Source: Thereva unica (Eukaryota; Arthropoda; Insecta; Diptera; Therevidae). From it: DNA of 64,000 nucleotides. The stretch lies in contig OX465284.1 of NCBI GenBank assembly GCA_949987705.1, forward strand, positions 70,975,470 through 71,039,469. Reading direction: 5' to 3'. A model generated the notes under the pieces. It was given only the letters and a program-made list of their open reading frames with translations, was not told the DNA's origin and made no database searches. Each line of letters opens with the position of its first letter. The stretch's first letter is position 1. Shown piece by piece: positions 41,700 to 54,826 of the stretch. The translations under genes were made by a program, and so were the position numbers.

Positions 41700-44336
41700 A
41701 TGCGGTTTCTTGCCTAGTTTCTTCGGCTTTCCGATTCTGGTCAATTCTGAAGGTCGACCGGCCTCCTCCTTTCACACCCTGGACTTGGGACCAGAGGACG
41801 GCGGAGTTGAGAGTTATGATGGCATGGTAGAAAGAATTCTGAGGAGGAAGGAACAATAAATAAGTGATAAGTACGAAGTGATATTTGACGTTATCTCCAC
41901 GAAGGAATTTTGAATATGTTGTTACAAAATGTTGTACCATATTGTATGGAAACCAGTAAGTAGCAAAGTAACAACAAAGAAAAACTTAGTTTCAGTCCCG
42001 ACTTTAGAAATAATTCGTCTATTGTTGTTTGACACGTGTGTCACAGTTTTGTATACTTCCAAAGAATTTTCGTACTGTTTCTCGTTTGATAATAAATTTT
42101 GGATTTTCCCCATACTTCCGAAATACCAACAAGAAAGTAAAGTACAACTCAAGACACAGTTGCTATAAGCCATTAAAAGTATTGCAGCAATGTCGAACAA
42201 CTTTTATTTACCGTGGCGTGCACCATTTTTCATCTAACAAAATAATTCACCATCAAGTTTGCAAAATACTTTTTAAAATGCATTACAAATCTATACAGAA
42301 GCAGCGTTTCCCACAAAAACCGGAAGGCTCATTGACACCTGAGCAAAAGTTGCTTTTAAAAACACTTGAAAACTTAGGAAATTTCTTCATGGCAACCTGA
42401 GCAGGAAGAATGGGATTTTTCCAGAAGCGAAAGTTCGAACATTCTCGAAAGTTGCTCCAGAATCCTGAGAGTCATCGTAAGCGGGCACAGCTCCTGGAAC
42501 TGGGTCAAATGAGAGAAGTCATTGCGATATTGTAAAGGATTTCCAGCGAGGACGAAGTGGGGAAAAACATAAACAGCCATAAATCGTGTGAACATTTTTT
42601 GCCCGGTGGCATGCCGTCATGCAGCAAGGACACAAGGACTAGAAAAAAGGGTTGAAATTCGAACTGAGGCGATACTTTCACAGCGCGCCATCGACGAGAA
42701 GTTTTATCGCAGCACTCGGGGCCAGGAGCAGTTAGTTCAAAGTGATTTAGCAGGCGGCGGCTTCCTGCAGATTTTCCCATCGCCCATTCCGAGATATCTC
42801 AATTGGACTATTTCCACTATTTCTGCAATTACCGCTAGCTCACCTGGATAAGGCCTCTCACCTGGCCGCACGGGACTGCCAAGACGCGCTGCGACTGTCC
42901 ACATACCTGTAAGGTATCACGCAAAATCATCAGCTAATTATGCATATAGGTAAGAGTGTTGTTGGATTGGCACTCAGCGATCGGCGTCCCACTGGGTATT
43001 AAGTAGCTGACGCCAGATATCTTTAATTGCTATCATTTGTATTAGATTTGCCGGATCCTGAGCTGCGATGGTACAGCAGTGGCCGCAGCACCGCTGCCGG
43101 GATGCCATGAGGAAGTACTTCGGGGTCTAATGCGTGTGTTTAAGGTGTTCCGTGGCAGATAGGCTCTCGCCGGGGCTTAAGGTGATACTTTTATATGTGC
43201 TGCGGCCAATTGCATTTGATTATCTGACCAGGAAGGAATGAGGTGTTTTATTCCAACGAGGCCCATACCATGCCCACTGCCGATGCGAATTTATTACCCT
43301 CGGCGGTGCTTAATGAGCCTGATTAGTGCTATCGGTAATTTAACTTCTATGCATTTAATAATGCAGTATTTTCAGATTTTATTACTTGATTACGCTGAGA
43401 TGTGTGCCATTTGTTGCCGCGGATTTATGGAATTTTTATTGCATAATTGCCGCTGGGGAATGCTCTAATGAGACAAATTTATTTCAATGTAGTCGGGGGC
43501 TGCTCAAAATTTATTAGGGATGTATAAAGCTAATTGATTTTTTTAACTGTTAATTAAAAGTGCCACTCTTCGGTAATTTAGTGCTACGAATATTGCTGCT
43601 AGTTAACATGGTTGCAATTAGTTAATTTTATAACTGTTTCAATTTTCACGTCTTCTATATTTGGTACCACTACGCAGAAGGGGTTTTGGCAACACTCCGT
43701 TAACGGTACTAAACATATTGTTAATAATAAGGTCAGGGCCGTAGCAACCCAGGGGCACCAGGCCTTTGCGTCGCCCCACACATTTTTTTCATATGAAATC
43801 GATACACTAGGAAAAGAAAAAACAAAATTAAACGACAATCGAAAATAATAGCCCCTAAAAATCCCAATTCAACATTTTCCTCCAAATTGGCATCCTTATA
43901 ATCCAAGTTTACACTGGTATTCCTTCTTCACGAGTCACTTTCTTGTCTTTACAAAGAGTTATCTGTATGTGTGCCGATAATAATTAGATGCTAGATGTAA
44001 GAGTAATAGAGTAAGTAGAAGCGCATTGTGAATGTGCTAGATGTCTACGCCAAAATGTTCTGGTGAACATGTTACTGCACTACCCTCTTGTCGTTTCTTT
44101 ACTCCTCTGGTAAAAAACCGGCTCTACTGGTGCTGAATCAATCCTACTGTAGATTGGGCCGTTAAGCATATCATACGAAAAGTAGATTATGTGTGATTGT
44201 CGAGGGAATGTACCTCATTCTATTCTAGTTATCTGTACTACCCACTACGCTGGCGGAAGGTAAATTTTTTAAAAATAAACGTTAATTTAGTAAAATTTCT
44301 TTGAAAATTATTTTGCTTTTAATAATAATAGATTTA
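41700..44336. other. Host-like non-coding DNA
   Basis: No transposon ends, LTRs or protein families were found. A 123-codon plus frame (42029-42400) ends TPEQKLLLKTLENLGNFFMAT and is unrecognised. 42900-43500 has balanced composition with many ATTTATGG and TAATGA words, like intronic or intergenic host sequence. Confidence 0.4.
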
Positions 44337-47217
44337 GGCCCTACGAACACGAGTTCACTGTTATGGTTTCAAGATCGAAATTAATACACACAACCATCAG
44401 TTTAAATAGTGTTCCAGTAAAATTTTGTGTAGACTGCGGGACAGAAGTTTCCATCATCAATTGGGAAACTTATCAACGAATATGATCACCTCACTTGAAG
44501 ATGTGCGAAGAAAAGGGCATAATGTTCGACGGATCCACATCCAGCTTCCGAGGAAAAGGGACAGCAACGTTCGGCATAGTCGGAAAAGAAATGCAGCAGA
44601 CGTTTTACGTTGCACAACAAGTGTCATTGAACCTGCTAGACGTTGAAACTTTAGACAGTTTCGGACTTCTCGACAACTTTCGAAATCAATATGAAGGAAG
44701 ATTAAACATAAATGCGTGTTCATTAGAGGAAGAGGGAAGTCAAATTCGACAGTCAATATTAACAAAATTTTCAAATCTTTTCAGAGAAGAGCTAGGATTA
44801 TGCGTAAAGGTAAAAGCGAGGTTGACACTCAAACCGACCGCAACACCAGTTTACTGTAGAGCCAGACCAGTACCTTATGGAGCGAGAGAAGCGGTAGAAG
44901 CATAACTCAACCGGCTCGCGACAAGCGGCATTATCAAACCAACAAGTTACACTCAATGGCAGCTCCCATTGTGATAGTTAAAAAACAAACTGGGACGAGG
45001 CCCTAGAAGACAATCAACATCCCTTACCCGAGGACATCTTTGCAACTATAAATGGTGGCCAAATTTTTTCACAGCTAGACCTTTCAGATGCATATTTGCA
45101 GGTAGAATTAGACAACTACTCCAAGACACTATGCGCAATCACGACATTTTTAGGTAATTACGAGTTCCAACGTTTACCATTCGGAGTAAAGTCGACACCG
45201 GGCATATTCCAGTCCATTATGGATAACATGTTAGCAGATCTCCCATTTGCAACGGCATATCTAGATGACATAATTGTCATAAGCAAGCATCCTTCAGAGC
45301 ACAAGACATATCTCGACACAGTCCTACAAAGGATAACAGAATTCGGGTTTCGACTTAGAATTGATAAATGTAAATTCTGTATGAAGTTAATAAAATATTT
45401 GGGATTCATAATTAGTGCCAATGGACCAGATCCAGAAAAGACCAACGCGTCAAACCTTGGCATTGGCGCAGTAATAAAACATCGATTCCCGGATGGGTCA
45501 ATAAAAGCAGTAATGCATGTTTCCCGAAGTTTAAGGGCGGCAGAGGAAAAATATTCTCAGATTGAGAAAGAAGGCTTGGCACTTATTTTCTCGGTCAAGA
45601 AATTTCATAAAATGTTATTTGGCAGAAATATTGTACTAATGACAGACCACAAACCATTATTAACTATTTTCGGTGGTAAAAAAGGCATCCCAGTACATAC
45701 CGCGAATCGCGGCTACTAAGATGGGCAGCAACGCTCATCGCATACAATTTTAAATTGGAATACAAGAAAACCACAGATTTTGGTCAAACAGATGCTCTGT
45801 CTCGTCTAATAGGTCAACAAAAATCCCAATTAGAGAAGGAAGAAATCGTAATCGCCTATATCGAAAGGGAGATTAACTTAACAGAAGTTATTCGTCATCT
45901 TCCAGTAACATTTGATGACATTAAAGAAGCAACAAATAAAGATGAAGAACTGCAGCGAGTGATGTACTTTGTCGCAAATGGATGGAGGACTCTAGACATT
46001 ATGAAGCAACAACGAGGTTGGAACAATCTTCAACATTATCACCGGAGGCAAGAACAACTTACAATCGAAAAAGATTGTCTTTTATTCGGAGACCGAATCA
46101 CCATCCCTTCTTCGCTGAGAGGAAAAATCTTAAAATTATTTCATGAAGGTCATCCAGGCTCGCAAAGGAAGAAATCGTTGGCACGTGGATACGTTTATTG
46201 GCCACTTATGGATAAACAAATTGAGACAAAATTGCAGCAACTGCAGAGCAGCGACGAAACAGCCGATTAAAACAACACTGCATTCATGGAGACAGGCTAC
46301 TCAGCCTTGGCAGAGAATCCATATCGATTACGCAGGGCCACATAAAGGAAATAACTTCTTAGTAGTGGTGGATGCTTTTAGCAAGTATCCGGAGATGTTC
46401 GTTATGTCATCTACAACTTCTGAAGCGACTATTAAAGTACTGCGGCAATTATTCGTGCGACATGGATTACCCGAAACAATAGTTAGCGACAATGGCACTC
46501 AATTTTCTTCGGGTCTATTCCCATCGTTTTGCAAAGAAAACGGCAAAAGCAACAATCGCACTCCATCCTTCCACCCTCAGGCAAATGGACAGGCAGAAAT
46601 GTTTGTCAATACTTTGAAAAGAGCACTGATCAAATTAAAGGGGGAGGGGATATACAGACAACTCTTGACACTTTCTTAGGAACATACCGCACAACACCAA
46701 ACTATAATGTACCAGAAATGAAATCACCAGCAGAACTTTTCCTTGGAAGGAAGCTGAGAACAACGCTCGACTTACTGAGACCACCCAAATCACCTGTAGG
46801 ACAACGAAATATTCAAATGGAAGCACAATTCAACCGCAGACATGGGGCTCAGGAAAGGCGCTACTACATAGGAGAAAAAGTTTACGTGAGGCAGTTTAAA
46901 AGTCAACCTTGGCAACGGTCAAAAATAATGGCAACTAACGGGGTAGTTTATCAAGCAAGGTTAGAAACTGGGAAAATACAAAGATATCATGCAAATCAAA
47001 TGAGATCTCGAACGTCGGAAGAAGCACACATACTTTCAGTGGATCCATATAAGATCATAGTCGAAACATTCGACCTTCCACTTGGGAGTGATGTCAATCC
47101 AGAAGACAAGGCACCTCTGAGAGAACATCAGTATAGGAAGAACCGGAAACTAGGGTCCAGCCCAATCGGGTTCGACGATCAACAAGGCATAGGTAGCAGC
47201 CACGCAGGCTCTCTGTA
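44337..47217 (+). pseudogene. Ty3/gypsy pol: protease, RT, RNase H, integrase (broken)
   Basis: Order: protease (KFCVDCGTEVSIIN, with Cys where the family has Ser or Thr), then GRLNINACS, RT with FSQLDLSDAYLQVEL, FGVKSTPGIFQ and YLDDIIV (about 45258), RNase H (NLGIGAVIKHRF, LMTDHKPLLTIF), QTDALSRL, integrase zinc region (HEGHPGSQRKK), core with IHIDYAGPH, VSDNGTQFSS and FHPQANGQAEM, and a C-terminal FLGTYRTTPN. Lesions: stops near 44484, 44904 and 45718, damage at 44950-45005, an in-frame loss between DPEKTNA and SNLGIG (about 45448) that removes the RT-RNase H junction, and shifts at 46268 and 46640. Gag is missing. Confidence 0.9.
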
Positions 47218-47251
47218 AAACCTAGTCAAAAATCCTATGACTAGTTATTTA

Positions 47252-48055
47252 AAAGGGGAGGTGTTGGCAACCGTAAAAACCTAGTAGCTTAGTCGAATTA
47301 TACAGTTTTGACAGTTAGTTTGATTCTAAAAATTATGAAGATAAGATACGCAATTGTTTAAAGGAAAAAATATTGTGTTTTTGATTATTTATGTATGAGA
47401 AATAGATAAGGACACAACAGTATTGTGCTTGTGATACCCTTTCAATTGATACCCATGTCCAAGGGGTGGTGAAGAAATGGTAATCCGTCCCCTTGAGACG
47501 CGTACCAGTTTAATATGAGCGCCTTTTGTTAATCATCGAAATGATAGGGAATGCTATGTCCGGTTACAACACCACAGTTGTGACTAACCACTTTTATATG
47601 AACACATTTTGTTAATCATCTAATGCCATCTGTCATCAACAATACAAGTAAACACTTTTCGACTAACTAGTAGCACCATCTCATTTATTCAGCAATTGAA
47701 ATAACTTATAACGCCATCTGATAAGAATAATTTTGAGTATAGAAGTTTTCAAACGCCGTGACACAAATAATTTGAAGGGTTCTGCGCACCTCGTTGCCCA
47801 ATTTCATAAATTTTGTTCTATCATTTCCCCTCTTTTAACTTAAAAAGGCAACAGAGCAGAGCTTTTAAATACATGTAAAACTCCTGCTCAACAAAGGCAG
47901 TTTATCCATCGTAATAAGCATAATTTTACTATAATTATGCTAAATATTTCTCATCCCTAAATTTAAAATAAATTAAAAGAATTGCTGGAAAAATTTCTTT
48001 TAAAGATATGAGCATTTTCATTCATAAATTGAGAGTTCTCCGCAGCCGCAAGCAA
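47252..48055 (+). repeat. Probable gypsy polypurine tract and 3' LTR
   Basis: AAAAGGGGAGG at 47252-47262 precedes TGTTGGCAACC at 47263, a usual gypsy arrangement. The 3' edge is uncertain; AAGCAACA near 48055 would give TG...CA ends. No second LTR lies upstream, in line with 5' loss. Confidence 0.5.
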
Positions 48056-48356
48056 CACAACCTCCCCAAGCAAAAGCGCGCTTGCGACTGGCGGAAAATG
48101 TCAAAAATCTAGTAATCAAAGTGATAAAAACACAAATATCGTATTTTTTAGTAGAAATTACTACAAATTATTTCTGTGGCATATGTGTAAAATATAAAAA
48201 CCTTAAAATAAAAAAATATATAAAAACGGGTGTTTTTCAGTCATAATTTGTAAATTTCTTAAATAATCATTGAAGTCCCAGAAAGATACACCTCCCGGTA
48301 GCAATACGCAGTCGCGACTGATTACATGGCAACAAGTGATTTGATGGGAGGAGTTA

Positions 48357-48449
48357 ATTGAAGCTTTTGTCTGAACTTTTAAACATTTTTAAGAGCTTAG
48401 CTGGGGAATATGCGCGGGATGTCACGAGGTTTGAAAACAACTATACTAA
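48357..48449 (+). repeat. Dispersed repeat segment, copy 1
   Basis: About 93 bp that translates as MKLLSELLNIFKSLAGEYARDV and FENNYTN, matched on the minus strand at 59518-59612 (MSELLNIFQSFPGLHANV, EKIYTDG). Protein-level similarity suggests a coding ancestor; the family is unknown. A MITE begins right after it in both places. Confidence 0.55.
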
Positions 48450-49050
48450 TGGGGCCCATCCACAGGCCAACTGGTTGCCCAAACTGAGTTGTGCAAAGAG
48501 TTGGTGTTTTGCCACAAACGCTTCAACTGAGTTGATACTTCAACTGTCAATTCAGTATTTTATAGGCAATTTGAACGTTAAATAAAATTGTAGAAAACCT
48601 GCGATTAAGTTTTATGATTATAAAAAATGGGTAGTAATGATTTTTTATGTTAATTATAAATTTTTTAATTATTAATATAAATATTTGTATGTTTTTAAAA
48701 TATATATTAAATCCTAAACATATAAATTATGAAAATAGTTTAATAATTTCTTAATTTAAATTCATAATTTAAATTAAAAATTATGCAATACAATGAAAAT
48801 ATAAACTTGCAAAAAAATATAATTTTCGAATTCAGGCTTAATTAATGCAAGTAGTTTGCCAAACTGCAACATACACAGCGCGACTAGTTGCCCAAACTCT
48901 AGGCCCCGCCCCCTTAAAATTAAAAGATTTTGATTTATCCCAACTGCAACCCCAACTGTCAAATCAGTTTGCCAACTGCCCCATACACGCTGCGATTCAG
49001 TGCCAACACAACTCAGTTTGGGCAACCAGTTGGCCTGTGGATGGGCCCCA
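48450..49050. mobile_element. Harbinger-type MITE with 44-bp TIRs and TAA duplication
   Basis: A 601-bp element with perfect 44-bp inverted ends beginning TGGGGCCCATCC, and TAA at 48447-48449 and 49051-49053. A TAA or TTA 3-bp duplication is the PIF/Harbinger rule. The subterminal regions are crowded with CCAACTG/CAGTTGG-type words; the middle is AT-rich. Confidence 0.9.
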
Positions 49051-49053
49051 TAA

Positions 49054-51716
49054 GGCTTTAGCTGTTTGCCCTTACGAACTCGGCAAACTACCGCTTGCCT
49101 TGATTCTTAAATACGCCTTTAGAGTGTAAGCATCACATCCACTTCAGGGTATTAAGACAAAATCGTATTATCAGCAATTCTTAATCCATTTTTTTTTTCT
49201 TTTGATAATTCGAGAAAAAAAATTTAACCAACATGAACAGAACTGTCATATAAAAAGTATATTACAATAAGCGAGAAATCCATTTTCGTATTTAGAATTC
49301 TGTCGCGGTAGTATCTGTTGGCAGTCGGTGGAGTAAACCCCGGTGTTGATTTTGGCATATTTTTTAATTCTTTATATTTTTGACTAGAAATTGTTGTTTG
49401 ATATTACACTTTATGATAAAACCGTCGATTTTACAATGGGAGAGTAGCTCTGTTTTCTAGTCCTTCCGATATAGAGTACTTAGTAGAAGTGTAATTATTT
49501 AAAGTTTTTTTAAACTAGACTTTATTAAACCTTTTTCTACTTAAGCTTAATCAAATAATTACCAGTTTCCAAAAAAGAACAAACACTGGAACTCTTTAAA
49601 TTATCTCCAAATCACCAATCAACCACAATGCTTGCATTGAACATCTGCAAACCCATTTCCACATTCACCAATGCTTTTGAAATCCCCAGCAGTGCACCTA
49701 ATGAAGCAAATTTTCCATACGAGTAATCGCTGGAAACGTTTTTGTGATTTGGTTGCGGTTTGGTGTCCCAGGACTGCTCCCCCTGCTCGCCCGGCTCCGA
49801 TCGGAGTACATTACCACCCACCCACACACGTCTATTAGGTAGTTCGGATACAACCTTGAGTCCTTGTTTTGTTAACTAATCACCATAAATAAAAGGAATG
49901 TGGGACAATCTGAAAATTTTCGGTGTAGGTGGCCAGCAACATGCCTTGCAACAAGCATCCTGTCAGTGGTCACGCCAACCCTGTGGCTCCCTTGCAGGGG
50001 TAGTCAACTATCCTTTGGCAGCCAGCCGAATTCTGTCCCGAAAACAGAAGCCATCGGGACAAAGTAAGTACGGATATTTGGCCCGTAATTAAATTAGAAT
50101 TATGTGCACCATTGGATTAGTGTAAATTGAAACAGCGTGGTTTCGGGTGTGCAACATGAATTTATTCTTGTTGATTATGTGCGGAAACATAGAGGTTTAC
50201 ATCCACACCGCCCCCACCCCGCCCGGGTGCGCCTGTCTGTCTGTTTGTTTACTCTTAACATAAATTTAATTGGTTAAGCATTCGTAATTTTGTGTGCGAT
50301 TTATTCCAGCAATTTGCGTCCGACTTTTGTTTGTTATGCAGTGAAATGCCGGCCCAGATTCGGAAATTAAGAGAAGTAAATGTTTGATTTTGTGGTAACG
50401 AATGTTTATCTGGAAAGCCCGGCATAATGGATTGGAAGGTCGAACACCAGCATGAATGGTTTTTGGCAAATACTCCGACCAAAGTAACTGATAGCTGCTG
50501 GACTTTCAACAATTCGGGTCAAGCCGCTGCTGGACACCCCGTGGTGATTTCTAGTCTACAATAATAGCCCGAGGGTATTTAATGGCGTGTATTCAACACG
50601 TAAAGCACCTTGACGTGGCGTCAAGATAATTGGTCGAAGCCACACGATAAACAGAGTCCTCTCGCTGGGACCAAGACAGGAATTCTAGCCCCCATAGATG
50701 GCGAATCGGCTCGGGGTAACAAAGCATAAATCCTGGAGGCTAAAGAATTCATGTCGCTGTCATGTCGCTCTGACTATTAACAAGTGTAATGTACGGCGGT
50801 AGCCTCTGGTGTCAGTCTTTTTTCGCTGCTGTATCACGGCATATCGGTATCGCCCCAGGATGGGGCACCATAGATGAGGATCGGTCAACCACGTTGATGG
50901 CACTCCATGTCTTCAAGACTTATAAAGCCTTTAATGAATGCCACGACACTTTTTATGAGACGTTTACCGGCCGGCCATCGCACAGCACAGTGCAATCCGG
51001 GCATGCTGCGGTGCAATTTCTTTTGGCCATTGCAGTTGCATCGGGGCATCGCCAATGTGCTAGAGCCAGCAACTTGTCAGCATCGGAGTGCAATCACCAT
51101 TAGTAATGGAAGCCCATCAGACGAAGCTGCTTTTTATTGAATCCCTAATGCGAGGTCGTCTTCATTTATTAAAGCTTTGATAAATTATCGATTAGTTTAG
51201 GGATGGTTGAAGGCAGGAAAAAATATATAGAATATTATCAACCGGTGCAGAGCAGGCCGAGATGGAGTGCGCAGAGCTGCAAGAAATTCTTGGACTAATT
51301 CAAATTGAATTTCAATAAGTTCTCAACATGGGCTGGAATACGGTATGAAGTTTGTGTGGATTAAGTTGGAGTTATTTTTATGTTTTTTGGGATTTAATTT
51401 CTGCAGAGAATGTGTCCGCGTCTTATAATGAGGAAAGAAGAATGCACCTTCTAGCCTAAACTTCTTGTTGTTGTTGGCGTTCGTCCCAACGGTGTGTGTG
51501 TGTGTGCCTGTCTGTGATTTAGAAACAATTGTGCACGACTTCAACAAGATCATTTAGTGTTTTTGACTTGTTTTTGTTGATTTATTTGTCCGAATCTGAG
51601 GTTTTGCTTCTTTTAGTGGTTTTATTTGTTTTTGTTGTTGCCCTCCTGTCAAATTTCGACACCAGTGATGAGTTGGTTCATAGCCTTTTACTTTCGTGTA
51701 AATATTCACCTAAGGT
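49054..51716. other. Host-like non-coding DNA
   Basis: No transposon structure and no protein motif. 49900-51100 has host-like balanced composition. A GT microsatellite lies near 51494-51506. Frames of about 100 codons at 50789-51103 are not supported. Confidence 0.4.
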
Positions 51717-52105
51717 AATCTTCTTCTTTACGCTCCTTTAATCAATCATGGGACAAAGAGCGGAGTTGCCCTTGCCCTCCAGCGGATTTTGTTTTGCGCG
51801 ACAGCTCTCAGCTCTAACCAGGATATCCCAGTTGTTGCGGCCTCTGCTAATAGGGTCTTCCTCCACGTTGTTCTAAGTCTTCCGACTCGACGGGATCCTT
51901 GCGGATTCCAGTCTAGGGCCTGTTTGGCTAGACTTTCGTTATCGCGTCGCAAGGTGTGGCCAACCTAATTCCATTTCCTTCGCTTGATTTAGTCGTCTAT
52001 CCTTTCTTGGCCGGCACGGCACCATAGTCCTTCTTCTAAAACTCTATCTTGTCGCCGGATTTTTAGGATATGACGCAGGCATCTGTTTGCGATGTACGCG
52101 AGATC
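51717..52105 (-). pseudogene. LINE C-terminal fragment with AAG tail
   Basis: Minus-strand codons read NRCLRHILKIRRQD, GLWCRAGQERI, KRRKWN, VGHTLRRDNESLAKQALDWNPQG, RRVGRLRTTWRKTL and ARATPLFVP-stop. This is the conserved C-terminal region downstream of RT in RTE-like LINEs (IGHTLRR, QALDWNPQGKR, GRPKTTWRR in related proteins). A stop at about 51968 breaks it. The 3' end has AAAGAAGAAGAT, again an RTE-like tail. It belongs to neither family A nor B. Confidence 0.8.
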
Positions 52106-52525
52106 GCTAATTTACCGCGATCAAGTCATTTTAATAGAAAAAAACAAACCACTAACTTTTTTCTGTTTTTTAATTACTTTTCAAACTCTATGGTGAGGAG
52201 CCGGCAACGATCGAGACAAGATTGTTTCTCTGATAATATTTCGTGTTATTTTTCGTGTCTGAGAACGGCCCGATCTTCCCTGGACTTTGTGGAGTTTTTT
52301 GGCGATCAGATGCTCGATAGTTGCCGCCACATCACTCCCTCCTACGTGTACAAAATTTTCGACTCTTATTTTACATTTCTTAGAAACGGGAAAACTTTGT
52401 AGCTACTACTTAATGTATGCTAAATTCACTATGAAGGGAGGAAGATAAAATTTTGTACTAGCAACCTATAGTTAAACAACACTTTTCTATAAAGTAAAAT
52501 TTAAAAAAATGAAAAATTTGTTCGA
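52106..52525. other. Unassigned spacer with a short plus-strand frame
   Basis: The frame to 52402 includes RSRQRSRQDCFSDNISCYFSCLRTARSSLDF and ends GKTL-stop. No family recognised; could be an exon fragment or chance. Confidence 0.3.
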
Positions 52526-53679
52526 CTAAAGCCGCGTCTCCACCAACCGAACATGTTCGCCGAACAGTGTTCGCAAACATAAAAACGGACAAACATTCCA
52601 CATTTGGTTCATCAAACATGTTCGACGAACATTTTCAATAGCTCACGGACAGACAAATCAATGTTCGCTACTTACATCCACTGACATATAGTAATGGACT
52701 GCTAAATGAGCAAAATGCCATACAAAAAAATGGCACCAAAAACTATTCCTGCCTCGCTCCCACGTTAAATCCCAATGAACTGTAATCGTCAGCGCATGTC
52801 AGCGATATAAACATAATTAGAAAAAAATAGACAGGTATAGTTTTCGTTCTTCTGTCTCACTCTTGAGCTATTTTGAAAACTTCGTTAAACAGGGGAAATA
52901 ACCGTCACGGTTTTGGAATAAATACATTTATTTAATGGAAAAACTGCTAATAAATAAAAATGAGTGATGGAAATTTATTTCCGTTAATTATAACAAACAT
53001 CTTATCACTTATTTTCTCCTAAATTCGAAGAAATTTTTTTTGTTTGCATAAAAAAGGTTTTCTATTTCTGGAGAAAAATGGTGCCATTCAGCATCGTCAA
53101 TCAGCAGTCCATTGCTATATGTCAGTGCTTACATCCGAACTTTTAGTTAGTTGGTGATCTTTTGTAGTGATAGTGCATCTACGCAGCGGCGTCGTAATTT
53201 AGCGTGCATAGCAGCTGCTTATTTGCTCCTGTCCGCTTGTCGACCTCCTCGTTGGTGGCGGAGACAACTGTTTATAGGTAGAAATGAGTGCAATGACCAG
53301 ACTGGATCAAAGTAATAGTGTTTTCTATTGCCCACAGTTTTTTATTACACTCACTTTCTGCTGAATCACTCATTCTGTCCATTTCACAATACTGAAACTG
53401 ATCAATCAAAATACACTAATCAAAAATATTACGTCATAAAAAAACCACTAGCAAAAGCAAGCTTCACTAGAAGCAATGAAAACTGCTACAAGTTGTTCGG
53501 TCTGGCAGCGAACTTTTACAGCCAGCAATAGGTTCCCTCCACTACCCCCACCGCAACGCTCAGAATGTTCGAGAAGGCGCCCCCACCAAACCAACACCGA
53601 ACAATGTTCGGCGGACATCACAAATGTCTGTCGAACACTGTTCGGCGAACATGTTCGGTTGGTGGAGACGCGGCTTTAG
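52526..53679. mobile_element. TIR element with 48-bp ends and TGTTCG words
   Basis: A 1154-bp element with perfect 48-bp inverted ends beginning CTAAAGCCGCGTCTCC. The TIR and subterminal parts repeat GTTCG/CGAAC many times in palindromic pairs. The duplication is not resolved (CTAA on both sides is possible). A hAT element is nested inside. Confidence 0.85.
52679..53127. mobile_element. hAT-type MITE with CTTACATC duplication
   Basis: A 449-bp element with inverted ends CACTGACATATAG, extended to GGACTGCT, and an exact 8-bp duplication CTTACATC (52671-52678, 53128-53135). CA start and 8-bp duplication are hAT traits. A remnant of the same family lies at 55667-55699 and 56650-56660. Confidence 0.9.
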
Positions 53680-54434
53680 CTAACTTATTTCATGATATTT
53701 AAAACATACAGGGTAAATACTAGGGTTGTGCTGATGTCACTCCGGATAGCTAAATCGTTGCGGTCTTCGCCGTGAAGCGGACTCGCTTTCCATATCGGGT
53801 TGACACCTCTTTGTGCGCTGGCTGAACTTTCCCTTGGTTCTGCTCTGAATGTCTCGATTCTGACAATGCCTTTGGGTTCTCTGCTATTGAGAACGCTGGT
53901 TTGAATCGGTCCAACGAAATCCTGACCAGTCTTCCTTTTGCTTCCATTTGGAAATACTTGTCCTTGCGCTGGACCTTACAGGCTCCGTCAAATGGTGGCT
54001 GCAGAAGTGGTTGCTCTCCGGGGATGAAAACGGGGGTCTCGGCGTGGAGCGCGGTGGTGGTCGGTTTAACGCTGTGCATTGTTCGGCCGAATTCCCTTAC
54101 GAACTCTGACTGGACATATTTCTTCGAAGCCTCCGAGAGAAATTCTCTTTGGGAGGCGGAGTGTAGTATCGTATACCATTTCGGCGGGCGTTGCCTGGCG
54201 ATCTGGTTTGAAGCTAGATCTTAATCCTAAATGGATTGTTGGCAGGGTGTCCGTCCAGCTGCTTTCCTTTCGATACATTATCGCTGTTTTCAAGGTCCGA
54301 TGCCACCGCTCCAACAACCCATTTTCTTGGGGATGATACGGGGTAGTTCTCAAATGGTCGGTCCCTAACCAGGTTGTCAGCTCCCGGAATTATGACGACT
54401 CAAACTGCCTCCCACAAATCCGTCGTTACGTCCT

Positions 54435-54826
54435 TCGCCTTTTCCACTTTCCCACCCACATAACTTCATAATTTCCCTTCTTTCTTCTCCCCTCTTTACA
54501 TTCCTGATTCCTCCTGTCATAGCCTTCGCTAGTCATTCCCCGCTCTACCAAGCGCATGTCATCGGTTGGCTGATGAGATTCAACTCGTTTCAGGAGGCAT
54601 AACACTCCAGCGAGTTGTTTCTTAAATGCCTCGATGCCAGAGTCGCGAAATGGTTGGGAAGTAGGTGGAATAAAATATCGCGGCTAGGTTGTGGCAGGTC
54701 CTTCCTACTTCTCTCTCTTTCTACTCTCTCTATCTTCCGGCTAGAGCTGCTGTTCGACAATACGTAAAAAATAGATTGTCGAACAGTACAAAGGGGCTTT
54801 CCCTAAGCCTCTAGTCTTAACACATA
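54435..54826 (+). mobile_element. tRNA-SINE body, copy 2, lacking the tRNA head
   Basis: Matches the body of the SINE at 8908-9265, on the opposite strand: CTTTACATTCCTGATTCC, CGGTTGG, CAACTCGTTTCAGGAGG, CTATCTTCCGGCTAGAGC and the CACATA end followed by A residues beyond the MITE (55051-55058). 5'-truncated just after where the tRNA head should end. It interrupts the gypsy integrase between SVP and VTTD. Confidence 0.85.
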
